From contig JBNJHN010000023.1 in the NCBI GenBank assembly GCA_051748565.1, positions 1-28,579 on the forward strand: a stretch of DNA of 28,579 nt, in the 5' to 3' direction. This DNA comes from SKPH01 sp051748565. GTDB lineage: Bacteria; Bacillota; Dethiobacteria; DTU022. This document shows, one piece after another, positions 15,262-22,827 of the stretch. Below the pieces are notes generated by a model. It searched no databases. It was not told where the DNA came from and saw nothing but the letters and a program-made list of their open reading frames with translations. Made by a program: the position numbers and the translations under genes. Positions within the stretch are counted from its first letter, which is position 1, and the number at the start of each line of letters is the position of its first letter.

Positions 15262-17247
15262 TTGCCCAGAACAGGAGTATTTATTTGCCACTGCGGCACC
15301 AACATCGCCGGGACCGTGGATATTGACAAGGCAGTAGAGGCGTCCCGCAGTTTTCCCGGAGTGGCTCATGCTGATGAATACCGTTATCTTTGCTCTGAAG
15401 TGGGGCAGGATATTATCACAAAAGCGATAAAAGAACATGATCTCGATCGGGTGGTTGTAGGTACCTGCTCACCGCGGATGCACGAAGCCACTTTTCGCAA
15501 GGCCGTCGCTGAAGCAGGCCTGAACCCCTACCTGCTTGAAGTAGCCAACATCAGGGAGCACTGCTCCTGGGTTCATAAAGATATTGAAGAAGCTACACCG
15601 AAGGCGATCGCCCTGCTCAGGGCAGCAGCCGCCAAGGTTGCTTTAAATAACGCCCTTGAGGCGCCCCGCCTCGATGTGGAAAAAAGAGCCCTGGTTATCG
15701 GTGGAGGGATTGCCGGTATCCAGGCTGCCCTGGATATTGCCGAAGCCGGCTATGAAGTTGATATTGTTGAGCGCGAGCCAAGCATAGGCGGCCGGATGGC
15801 TCAGCTGGAAAAGACTTTTCCCACGCTCGACTGCTCAGCTTGTATTCTGACGCCGAAAATGGTAGAGGCAGCCCAGCATCCGAATATTAACCTGCTTACC
15901 TACTCAGAGGTGGATGAAGTTAAAGGCTTCGTGGGGCAGTTTGATGTAAAAATAAGGCAGAAAGCGCGCTATGTCGATGCAGTCAAGTGCACGGGCTGTG
16001 GGATCTGCTGGGAAAAGTGCCCTTCCAAGGCGCCATCAGAGTTTGAAATGGGCCTGGCTAAACGGAAATCTATCTATGTGCCTTTCGCCCAGGCAGTACC
16101 AAATGTACCGGTTATCGACCGCGATAGCTGCCTCTATTTCAAAAAGGGACGCTGCCAGATCTGTGAAAAAGAATGTCCCCCGCAGGCTATCGATTACGAA
16201 CAACAGGATGAAATTATTGAGCGGCGTTACGGAGCCATAATCGTGGCTACCGGTTTTGATCAGCTCGATCCATCAATTTACGGTGAATATGGCTACGGCC
16301 AGCATCCGGATATCATCACCGGGTTGGAGTTTGAAAGGCTCTTTAATGCATCCGGACCAACCGGAGGCAAGATTGTGCGCCTTTCCGACGGAAAGCCGCC
16401 GAAAAAAGTTGTCTTTATCCAGTGTATCGGGTCCCGTGATAAAGCCCGCGGGATGAATTATTGCTCGAAGATCTGCTGCATGTACACGGCAAAACAGGCA
16501 ATCCTGCTGAAAGAAAAAGTGCCCGATGCAAAAAGTTACGTTTTTTATATAGATGTGCGGACTGCCGGTAAAGGCTACGAAGAATTCCAGCGTCGTGCCG
16601 CTGAAGAGTATGATGTAGCTTACTTGCGCGGCCAGGTCGGTAAAATATTCCCGGAAGAAGACCACCTGGTAGTGCGCGGTGTCGATTCCCTGAGCAGCAG
16701 GCTGATTGAAATAAAAGCCGATATGGTCGTACTGGCAGCTGCATCTATAGCCCGCTGTGATGCCCCGGAAGTAGGCCGGTTAGTCGGCATCAACAGCGAC
16801 AGTTATAATTTCTTCAATGAGGCCCACCCAAAGCTGAAACCGGTTGAAACGCATACTGCCGGTATATTTATAGCCGGGGCCTGCCAGGCACCAAAAGATA
16901 TCCCCGATACGGTAGCGCAGGCCAGCGCGGCGGCAGTCAAGGTGGTCGGCCTTTTATCGAAAGAAAAACTGCAGGGCGAGGCCTGTACTGCCGAAGTGAA
17001 CCAGGACGAGTGTTCCGGCTGTCTCTACTGCGAGGCGGTCTGCCCGTACACTGCGATTTCCCCGGTTGAGATTGAAGAGCGCTATCACGGGGGCACCCTG
17101 AAACGCACTGTAGCCGAGGTCAATCCCGCCCTTTGCCAGGGCTGTGGTTCCTGTGCAGTTGCCTGCCGTTCGGGCACTATTAATCTCAAGGGCTTTACCA
17201 ACGAACAAATATTGGCGGAGGTGGATGCCATATGTCTACAGCGCTAA
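15262..17247 (+). CDS. hdrA: Heterodisulfide reductase-like subunit A, FAD and Fe-S
   Basis: HdrA holds the FAD at which electrons are thought to bifurcate. The N-terminal domain shows VFICHCGTN with Cys9 and Cys11, further cysteines at 44, 69 and 101, and the linked PRMHEATFR segment. The FAD fold begins with VIGGGIAGIQAA near 145, followed by GGRMAQLEKTFPTLDCSAC. A first ferredoxin insert has Cys243, 246, 249, 253 and Cys290, 298, 301, 305, and the C-terminus adds CSGCLYCEAVCP and CQGCGSCAVAC. I choose TTG 15262, nine bases after GGAGG; the TTG at 15253 touches the ribosome site. At about 661 residues it has the usual length. It overlaps the next gene by 16 bases. The full cluster set argues for an active subunit. 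Confidence 0.95.
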   Translation: MPRTGVFICHCGTNIAGTVDIDKAVEASRSFPGVAHADEYRYLCSEVGQDIITKAIKEHDLDRVVVGTCSPRMHEATFRKAVAEAGLNPYLLEVANIREHCSWVHKDIEEATPKAIALLRAAAAKVALNNALEAPRLDVEKRALVIGGGIAGIQAALDIAEAGYEVDIVEREPSIGGRMAQLEKTFPTLDCSACILTPKMVEAAQHPNINLLTYSEVDEVKGFVGQFDVKIRQKARYVDAVKCTGCGICWEKCPSKAPSEFEMGLAKRKSIYVPFAQAVPNVPVIDRDSCLYFKKGRCQICEKECPPQAIDYEQQDEIIERRYGAIIVATGFDQLDPSIYGEYGYGQHPDIITGLEFERLFNASGPTGGKIVRLSDGKPPKKVVFIQCIGSRDKARGMNYCSKICCMYTAKQAILLKEKVPDAKSYVFYIDVRTAGKGYEEFQRRAAEEYDVAYLRGQVGKIFPEEDHLVVRGVDSLSSRLIEIKADMVVLAAASIARCDAPEVGRLVGINSDSYNFFNEAHPKLKPVETHTAGIFIAGACQAPKDIPDTVAQASAAAVKVVGLLSKEKLQGEACTAEVNQDECSGCLYCEAVCPYTAISPVEIEERYHGGTLKRTVAEVNPALCQGCGSCAVACRSGTINLKGFTNEQILAEVDAICLQR

Positions 17248-17690
17248 AGGATACAGCAGCCGGCTGGGAGCCCCTGATTGTTGCTTTTTGCTGCAACTGG
17301 TGTAGTTATGCCGGTGGAGACCTGGCCGGAACCAGCCGTATGAGTTATCCGGCCAATGTTAAGGTTATACGAGTACCCTGTTCAAGCCGCATGAGCCCCA
17401 TGTTTATCCTGCGCGCTTTTCAACGTGGGGCGGATGGAGTGCTCGTGGCCGGTTGTCATCCCGGTGACTGCCATTACAGCACCGGAAACTATCATGTGCG
17501 CCGCCGCCTTTCCGCTTTTAAAAGGTTGGTCGAATTCAGCGGTGTGGAACCCGAACGTTTCGAGGTGCGCTGGATATCGAGCTCTGAAGGCGACAAGTTT
17601 GCCGAAGAGATGGCGGATATGACCGACAAAATTAAGGCCCTCGGGCCGAACGGAAAGATGAGGGATGCCCGATGGCGGAACATAACTTAG
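17232..17690 (+). CDS. MvhD/FlxD-like iron-sulfur adaptor subunit
   Basis: A 152-residue protein of the MvhD/FlpD family (hydrogenase iron-sulfur subunit), which links an electron-donating module to HdrA. The conserved cysteines of the family [2Fe-2S] site are Cys20, Cys21 and Cys24 (FCCNWCSY), Cys50 (RVPCSSRM), and Cys75 and Cys80 (AGCHPGDC). The start ATG lies inside the end of hdrA, and the next gene starts inside its own last 19 bases, so translation is coupled on both sides. Because the downstream genes encode an NAD(P)H-type module and not hydrogenase subunits, FlxD is a better name than MvhD. No [NiFe] hydrogenase large subunit is present in the window. Confidence 0.93.
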   Translation: MSTALKDTAAGWEPLIVAFCCNWCSYAGGDLAGTSRMSYPANVKVIRVPCSSRMSPMFILRAFQRGADGVLVAGCHPGDCHYSTGNYHVRRRLSAFKRLVEFSGVEPERFEVRWISSSEGDKFAEEMADMTDKIKALGPNGKMRDARWRNIT

Positions 17691-18646
17691 AGCAGGTTGA
17701 TAAAATACGCGAAGCGGTAAAACAGGATTTACTGGGCGGTCGTATCGATTTACTGCTTGGTTGGGAAAAAGGTCATTACTGGTGGCAATCCCGCCCTCTC
17801 TTTGCCCGCAGTGAAGATGACCTGAACAAACTGGCCTGGGATTCATTCTGCGCCGTAAACCTGAGCCGCTACTTGCTGGAGGAACTTAAAGAGCACGGCA
17901 AGGTCGGTGTTTTGATTAAAGGCTGTGATGCCCGTGCCTTTAACCGGTTGCTTCAGGATAATATGGTTCCGCGTGATCGGGTAGTTCTTTACGGCCTGCC
18001 ATGCCCCGGAATGCTTGATTACGATCGATTGACTGAGGAGGCTGGAAGGGCCCTTTTAAGTATAACTGAACAAAACGGTCAAATTGTTCTCATAACGGCT
18101 GAAGGCGAATCAACGATCGATCGTGATCAAATGCTTCTCGATAAATGCAGGGATTGTCTCTACCCTGATCCCGTTGTTTATGATCAGATGCTGCTGCCCC
18201 CGCAGGGTGAAAAAGAAGCCCCGGAACGGTTTAAAAAGGTCGAAGAACTTGAGGCGCTCTCGCCACAGGAGCGATTTGCTTACTGGGAAAAAGAGCTTTC
18301 TCGCTGCCTGCGCTGTTATGCCTGCCGTCAGGCCTGCCCATTCTGCAGCTGCCGCGAGTGTTTTGTCGAACAGGAAAACCCGCGTTGGCAGGGACGTGCT
18401 TATCAGCCGAGTGAGAATTTTATGTTTCATCTGATACGTGCCTATCACGGGGCGGGGCGCTGCATAGATTGTGGAGAATGTGAGCGATCCTGCCCGGTGG
18501 GTATTCCACTGCAGGAATTGAATCGCAAATTAATCAAAGATATCAACGAGCTGTACGGAGATTACGAAGCCGGATTGGATGCAGAGCTTGATCCGCCCCT
18601 GCTGACTTACCGGCCAGACGATCCGGCAGCTTTTTCGGAAAAGTGA
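17672..18646 (+). CDS. Flx module iron-sulfur protein (FlxB/FlxC-like)
   Basis: A 324-residue cytoplasmic protein with an N-terminal domain like the F420-dehydrogenase/FrhB and FdhB-related fold (GVLIKGCDARAFNRLL near 79-94, GLPCPGML near 108-115). A two-cluster ferredoxin part follows, with Cys212, 215, 218, 222 and Cys264, 267, 270, 274. Additional cysteines at 225, 227 and 230 (FCSCREC) lie just after the first site and may hold another cluster. Its place between the FlxD-like gene and a second ferredoxin protein, with the FAD subunit after that, fits the FlxABCD-HdrABC gene set. I do not claim which of the two Fe-S proteins is FlxB and which FlxC. GAGGG lies about 8 bases before the ATG. 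Confidence 0.85.
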   Translation: MAEHNLEQVDKIREAVKQDLLGGRIDLLLGWEKGHYWWQSRPLFARSEDDLNKLAWDSFCAVNLSRYLLEELKEHGKVGVLIKGCDARAFNRLLQDNMVPRDRVVLYGLPCPGMLDYDRLTEEAGRALLSITEQNGQIVLITAEGESTIDRDQMLLDKCRDCLYPDPVVYDQMLLPPQGEKEAPERFKKVEELEALSPQERFAYWEKELSRCLRCYACRQACPFCSCRECFVEQENPRWQGRAYQPSENFMFHLIRAYHGAGRCIDCGECERSCPVGIPLQELNRKLIKDINELYGDYEAGLDAELDPPLLTYRPDDPAAFSEK

Positions 18647-18656
18647 GGAGGTCATT

Positions 18657-19673
18657 ATGATAAAAGCAATAGCCAGGGAAAAACTCCCCGAACTCTGGGC
18701 GCATTTAGCGGCGCAGGGGCCTCTTTACCTGCCGATCCAGGATGGTCCTGCAGTTCTGTTTCAACCCTGGGCCGAAGGAGCGGAAGTCAACTTGGATGCG
18801 GTTAACAGTGCAGTATCACCAAAAGATATCTTTCTTCCGCGGGAAGAGACTTTCATGCATTACCGCACCAGCGGCCGGCAGCTTGAAATGATACCGGTTG
18901 AAGCCGATGAACCGGTCACAGCCTTTGGTGTACACCCCTGTGATTTGAAAGCAATCGAACTGCTTGACCGGGTTTTTCTCGATCAGGACCCTCCCGATAC
19001 CCTCTATAAAAACAGGCGTGAAAAAACTACGGTGGTTGCCCTATCCTGCAGCGAAGCCGACCCGTTCTGTTTTTGCAGAGATTTCGGAGTCGATCCGGCA
19101 GATGCTCCCGGTGCGGATGTGATGGCTCACCTAACGGACCGTTTACTCCTTTTAGAGGCCAAAACTGAAAAAGGCAGGGCCCTGCTGGAGCAGTCCGGTG
19201 ACTCATTGGAAGAGGCCTCAAAAGAATCATTTCCCGGGAAAGAAGTTACCACGGCTGATTTTAACCTGCAGCTCGAAGGGCTGGCAGAAAACCTGAAGGA
19301 TCGCTTTGACGATCCGGTATGGGATCAGCTTTACAAAAGTTGTCTCGGCTGCGGCGTCTGCACCTACGTCTGCCCCACCTGTTACTGCTTCGATGTTGAG
19401 GATTTCGGGCACGAAGCGGAAGGAGAGAGATTCCGCTGCTGGGATAGCTGCATGTATGGGGATTTTACAAAGATGGCCGGCGGCCATAACCCCCGCCCCG
19501 AGCGAAAAGAAAGGGTCAGGCAGCGTTTTATGCACAAGCTTCAGTATTACCCGGAAATTCACACTGAAATTGCCTGCGTCGGCTGTGGTCGCTGCCTGCG
19601 CAGTTGTCCGGTAAATCTTGATATTGTGCAGGCTATTAAAGCCCTTGGAGGTGAGACAGTTGAGCAGTGTTAA
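18657..19673 (+). CDS. Flx module 4Fe-4S dicluster protein (sulfhydrogenase beta-like)
   Basis: A 338-residue protein like the beta subunit of group 3b sulfhydrogenases (HydB) and anaerobic sulfite reductase subunit A. The N-terminal domain has FGVHPCDLKAIELLD near 90-104 and CSEADPFCFC near 131-140. The C-terminal dicluster part has Cys229, 232, 235, 239 (CLGCGVCTYVCP) and Cys307, 310, 313, 317 (CVGCGRCLRSCP). In sulfhydrogenases this protein passes electrons between an FAD/NAD(P) subunit and the catalytic part, and the FAD subunit is indeed the next gene, overlapping by 14 bases. The ATG has GAGGAGGTC six bases upstream and follows the previous stop by 10 bases. There is no catalytic hydrogenase or sulfite reductase gene here, so the Flx module reading is preferred. 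Confidence 0.88.
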   Translation: MIKAIAREKLPELWAHLAAQGPLYLPIQDGPAVLFQPWAEGAEVNLDAVNSAVSPKDIFLPREETFMHYRTSGRQLEMIPVEADEPVTAFGVHPCDLKAIELLDRVFLDQDPPDTLYKNRREKTTVVALSCSEADPFCFCRDFGVDPADAPGADVMAHLTDRLLLLEAKTEKGRALLEQSGDSLEEASKESFPGKEVTTADFNLQLEGLAENLKDRFDDPVWDQLYKSCLGCGVCTYVCPTCYCFDVEDFGHEAEGERFRCWDSCMYGDFTKMAGGHNPRPERKERVRQRFMHKLQYYPEIHTEIACVGCGRCLRSCPVNLDIVQAIKALGGETVEQC

Positions 19674-20487
19674 CCCGCTCATGCCTCAGCAGGCCACAAT
19701 TCTCGATATAACTGAAGAAACACCCGATATCAAAACTCTGCGTGTGGTCGGCAAAGAGGGGCTGCCATTTGACTTCATGCCCGGCCAGTGTGCCATGTTA
19801 TCGGTTCCCCCTGTCGGGGAAGCAATTTTTTCAATCACATCTTCACCGACCTGCAGGGATTGCCTCGAGTTCAGTATTAAAGATGTGGGCAAAGTATCCG
19901 GAGCCCTGCACTGCCTTACCCCCGGACAGCAGATCGGGATCAGGGGCCCTTATGGAAACGGTTTTCCTGTCGATCAAATGAAGGGAAAAGATATTCTTTT
20001 TATCGGGGGTGGAATCGGTCTGGCACCGCTTCGCTCACTGATCGGCTATTGTTTTGACCATCGTCAGGATTATGGGCATATCGATATTGTTTACGGGGCC
20101 CGTTCTCCTGCTGATATGATTCGTAAAAGTGAAGTCAGGGAGACCTGGCGCCAGGAACCCGATACTAGCGTTTACCTGACCGTAGATGCCGAGTTTCCGG
20201 ACTGGGATGGCAATGTCGGTTTTGTTCCCAATTATGTTTCCGATCTGGCCTTCACACCTGAAAACCGTATAGCCGTTACCTGCGGGCCGCCAATTATGAT
20301 CAAATTTGTCCTGCAGGCGCTGGAAAAACTGCAGTTCTCACCCGAGCAGGTCATTACCACACTCGAGATGCGTATGAAATGCGGTGTCGGCAAGTGCGGA
20401 CGCTGCAACCTAGGCCCGGTTTATGTCTGTAAAGATGGACCGGTTTTCAGCCTGGCCGAACTTAATGCCCTGCCGGCTGAATACTAG
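19660..20487 (+). CDS. FAD/NAD(P)-binding reductase subunit (FlxA-like)
   Basis: A 275-residue ferredoxin-NADP reductase-type protein, close to sulfhydrogenase gamma, AsrB and PyrK. The FAD part has PGQCAMLSVP (41-50) and AIFSITSSP (55-63, where Ser replaces the common Tyr in the RxYS signature). The nucleotide part has FIGGGIGLAPLRSLI (114-128) and TCGPPIMIKFV (207-217). A C-terminal [2Fe-2S] site uses Cys241, 246, 249 and 257. It should oxidise NADH or NADPH and feed electrons to the Fe-S proteins, FlxD and HdrA. The start TTG 19660 lies eight bases after GGAGG, inside the previous gene. It is the last gene of the operon, with a terminator 18 bases behind the stop. Confidence 0.9.
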   Translation: MSSVNPLMPQQATILDITEETPDIKTLRVVGKEGLPFDFMPGQCAMLSVPPVGEAIFSITSSPTCRDCLEFSIKDVGKVSGALHCLTPGQQIGIRGPYGNGFPVDQMKGKDILFIGGGIGLAPLRSLIGYCFDHRQDYGHIDIVYGARSPADMIRKSEVRETWRQEPDTSVYLTVDAEFPDWDGNVGFVPNYVSDLAFTPENRIAVTCGPPIMIKFVLQALEKLQFSPEQVITTLEMRMKCGVGKCGRCNLGPVYVCKDGPVFSLAELNALPAEY

Positions 20488-20504
20488 AAGCATAGAAATA
20501 ATAA

Positions 20505-20539
20505 GGGACATTACTCCATCGGAGCAGTGTTCCTTTTTT
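20505..20539 (+). terminator. Intrinsic terminator of the hdr-flx operon
   Basis: A 13-base stem (20505-20517 with 20521-20533) has one mismatch, two G-T pairs and a 3-base loop, followed by six T. It lies 18 bases after the last operon gene. It separates the operon from the lar genes. Confidence 0.85.
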
Positions 20540-20670
20540 CAACAACAATCATCACCTATTCACCTGCAGCACAAAAATCCTGCACTGAATCGCCCATGCC
20601 GGATGCCTCTTTCCTGCCTGGCCGATTATCCTTATGACCCGTGCCGCCTGGGGTGCCAGGTGCAGTAGTG

Positions 20671-20679
20671 TGTTATAAT
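20671..20679 (+). promoter_or_regulatory. Extended -10 promoter upstream of larB
   Basis: TGTTATAAT is a perfect extended -10 (TG-N-TATAAT). No good -35 is seen 17 bases upstream, which is acceptable with an extended -10. A transcript from here would begin near 20686, leaving a leader of about 30 bases before the proposed AUC start of larB. Confidence 0.55.
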
Positions 20680-20715
20680 TTACTAAATTGACAGTCAGGA
20701 AGGGAGTCTGGGCTC

Positions 20716-21483
20716 ATCAACGAAAAAAAACTGCAAGAGCTTCTGGCAGCGGTTCAGGAAGGCCGGGTCAGCATAGATCAGGCCGTGGAGAGGCTGCGGA
20801 TGTTTCCCTATGAAGATCTCGGTTTTGCCCGGGTTGATCACCAGCGCTACCTGCGCCGTGGTTTTCCCGAAGTGATCTACTGCCCCGGGAAAACAGTTGA
20901 GCAGATTGAGGCTATCGTTGAGCGTCTGGCTGCTTCGGGCGGCACTGTCCTGGCCACACGTGCCGAACCGGCAGTTTTTGACGTGATCAAGGCGAAACAT
21001 CCCCGGGCGGAATATCATCCCCGGGCAAAGGCGCTGGTTATCCGCGGTGAAGTTGAGCCTGAACCCATGGGCTGCGTTGCAGTTGTATCGGCAGGTACTG
21101 CGGACCTGCCGGTGGCTGAAGAAGCGGCGCTGACAGCGGAACTGATCGGCAGCCGCGTTGAACGTCTTTACGATGTCGGCGTGGCCGGAATACATCGCCT
21201 TTTTGACAACTGGGATAAGTTAAGCCGGGCAAGGGTAATCGTGGTTATAGCAGGTATGGAAGGCGCCCTGGCCAGCGTAGTCGGGGGACTGGCCACCTGT
21301 CCTGTAATTGCCGTGCCGACCAGTGTGGGTTATGGCGCAAATTTTGGTGGATTGGCCCCGCTTTTAACTATGCTGAACAGCTGCGCTTCCGGAGTGGCTG
21401 TGGTTAATATTGACAACGGTTACGGTGCTGGCTACATGGCTGCCCTGATAAATCGGATCGGGGAAGGTGCTGCAGGTAAATGA
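20716..21483 (+). CDS. larB: Nickel-pincer cofactor biosynthesis protein LarB, probable AUC start
   Basis: LarB carboxylates and hydrolyses nicotinic acid adenine dinucleotide, the first step to the nickel-pincer nucleotide of lactate racemase-type enzymes. The C-terminal AIR-carboxylase (PurE)-like domain is clear (VVSAGTADLPVAEEA, then PTSVGYGANFGG, then NIDNGYGAGY). The first ATG/GTG/TTG in frame is GTG 20785, but that removes a family-like N-terminus. The frame is open back to an upstream TGA at 20689. From ATC 20716 it reads INEKKLQELLAAVQEG..., which matches the usual LarB opening, and AGGAAGGGAG (20697-20706) sits nine bases before it. No ATG, GTG or TTG lies between 20692 and 20785, so I infer a non-AUG start. 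A miscounted base in the A8 run at 20722-20729 is the alternative. From 20716 it is 255 residues, normal length. larC overlaps its stop. Confidence 0.9.
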   Translation: MNEKKLQELLAAVQEGRVSIDQAVERLRMFPYEDLGFARVDHQRYLRRGFPEVIYCPGKTVEQIEAIVERLAASGGTVLATRAEPAVFDVIKAKHPRAEYHPRAKALVIRGEVEPEPMGCVAVVSAGTADLPVAEEAALTAELIGSRVERLYDVGVAGIHRLFDNWDKLSRARVIVVIAGMEGALASVVGGLATCPVIAVPTSVGYGANFGGLAPLLTMLNSCASGVAVVNIDNGYGAGYMAALINRIGEGAAGK

Positions 21484-22691
21484 CCGAAAAGATCAAGACG
21501 AGGCAGAGGGTTATTTATTTTGACTGCTACAGCGGGATAAGCGGTGATATGACTCTCGGTGCTTTACTCGACAGCGGTTTGGAACTGGAACGCCTGCAGG
21601 AAGCACTGGCCGAACTGAAGCTTAGCGGTTATAAGCTGGATGCAGAAAAAATTTCCCGCGGCGGTATAGCCGGAACCAGGGCCATAGTCCGGCTAAAAGG
21701 CAGATCGCCCCATAAAAGACACCTGCCGGAAATTATCGGGTTGATTGATAAGTCTGCACTACCTGCAGTTGTACGCAAAAATAGTTCTGCTGTTTTTACC
21801 CGCCTGGCTGCAGCTGAAGCCGCAGTCCACGGCATACCTGTTGAAAAAGTTCATTTTCATGAAGTTGGAGCGGTCGATGCCATAGTCGACATTGTCGGCT
21901 CCGTATCAGCCCTGTTCCTGCTTGAAATTGATCGCATTTACTGCTCGCCGCTGCCCCTGGGCCGGGGCGAAGTAAAATCGGCACACGGGAGACTGCCCCT
22001 GCCTGCTCCGGCAACCCTGGAACTATTAGCTGAACGAAATGTGCCGATCGAAGGGCGTAACAGCGATTTTGAGCTGGTTACACCAACCGGGGCTGCAATT
22101 GTTACCACCCTGGCCGATGCATTCGGCCCTCTTCCGGCATTCAATATTGAGACTGTTGGCTATGGTGCCGGCAGTATCGACCCTGGTTATCCTAATTTCC
22201 TGCGCCTGATCTCAGGAAGTCTTCCTATCTCTAATCCGATCTATGAGGAGGAAGTGGCTGTAATCGAAACAAATATTGACGATCAAAATCCGGAAATTTT
22301 TGGCCACTTGATGGAAAAACTATTTTCAGCCGGTGCTCTGGACGTTTACTATACCCCGGTTCAGATGAAAAAAAACCGCCCTGCTGTCAAATTAAGCGTC
22401 CTTGCCGCCCCGGAAAAGGCCGGTTTGCTGCAGGAAATTATATTCTACGAAACATCGACCCTTGGATTTCGCCTGACCACGGCCCGTAAGATCATGCGGC
22501 CGCGGGAAGTAACATCCGTAGAAACCGAGTGGGGCCCTGTCAGGATTAAGTACAGTCCTATGCCTGACCGCGATCACCCCCTGCACTTTGCCCCTGAATA
22601 CGAAGATTGTCAGAAGATAGCCCAAAAATCGGGCCTGCCGCTGAAAGAAATCTACAGGATTTCTGAATGCCTCTTCAGAAACCGGCTTTAA
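21480..22691 (+). CDS. larC: Nickel insertion protein LarC, single uninterrupted frame
   Basis: LarC inserts nickel into the pyridinium bis-thiocarboxylate nucleotide using CTP, completing the nickel-pincer cofactor. Both LarC1 and LarC2 parts are in one 403-residue frame. The first has YFDCYSGISGDMTLGALLDSG near 14-34, the histidine-rich HFHEVGAVDAIVDIVG near 124-139, and ELVTPTGAAI near 197. The second has ETNIDDQNPEIFGHLMEKL near 263-281 and YTPVQMKKNRPAVKL near 290-305. In Lactobacillus plantarum the two parts are joined by programmed frameshifting; here no shift is needed. The ATG overlaps the larB stop (ATGA). LarE, the sulfur donor, and a LarA-type racemase are not in this window. Confidence 0.95.
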   Translation: MTEKIKTRQRVIYFDCYSGISGDMTLGALLDSGLELERLQEALAELKLSGYKLDAEKISRGGIAGTRAIVRLKGRSPHKRHLPEIIGLIDKSALPAVVRKNSSAVFTRLAAAEAAVHGIPVEKVHFHEVGAVDAIVDIVGSVSALFLLEIDRIYCSPLPLGRGEVKSAHGRLPLPAPATLELLAERNVPIEGRNSDFELVTPTGAAIVTTLADAFGPLPAFNIETVGYGAGSIDPGYPNFLRLISGSLPISNPIYEEEVAVIETNIDDQNPEIFGHLMEKLFSAGALDVYYTPVQMKKNRPAVKLSVLAAPEKAGLLQEIIFYETSTLGFRLTTARKIMRPREVTSVETEWGPVRIKYSPMPDRDHPLHFAPEYEDCQKIAQKSGLPLKEIYRISECLFRNRL

Positions 22692-22747
22692 TAACGTCTT
22701 CCTGGTAATTTCTTCCCTGTTAAAAACTTTGATAAAGTAGCAATTAT

Positions 22748-22807
22748 AATGAATTCATTCAAAAAAGATTGAATATTATTGACATATGCAATATTATGTA
22801 ATATAAC
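22748..22807 (+). promoter_or_regulatory. Promoter and palindrome upstream of codY
   Basis: TTGACA (22779-22784) and TATAAC (22802-22807) are separated by exactly 17 bases, a near-consensus sigma-A promoter. A perfect 12-base palindrome, AATGAATTCATT (22748-22759), ends 19 bases before the -35 and could be an operator. The ribosome site GAAGGAGGT follows at 22812-22820, leaving only a very short leader before ATG 22828. Confidence 0.7.
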
Positions 22808-22827
22808 AAATGAAGGAGGTGTATTAG

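Noticed and set aside
14012..20487. Methanogen-type CoM-CoB heterodisulfide reductase
   Set aside because: CodY, MurI and the other neighbours are bacterial, and the reductase module is NAD(P)-type, so the methanogen substrate is not expected.
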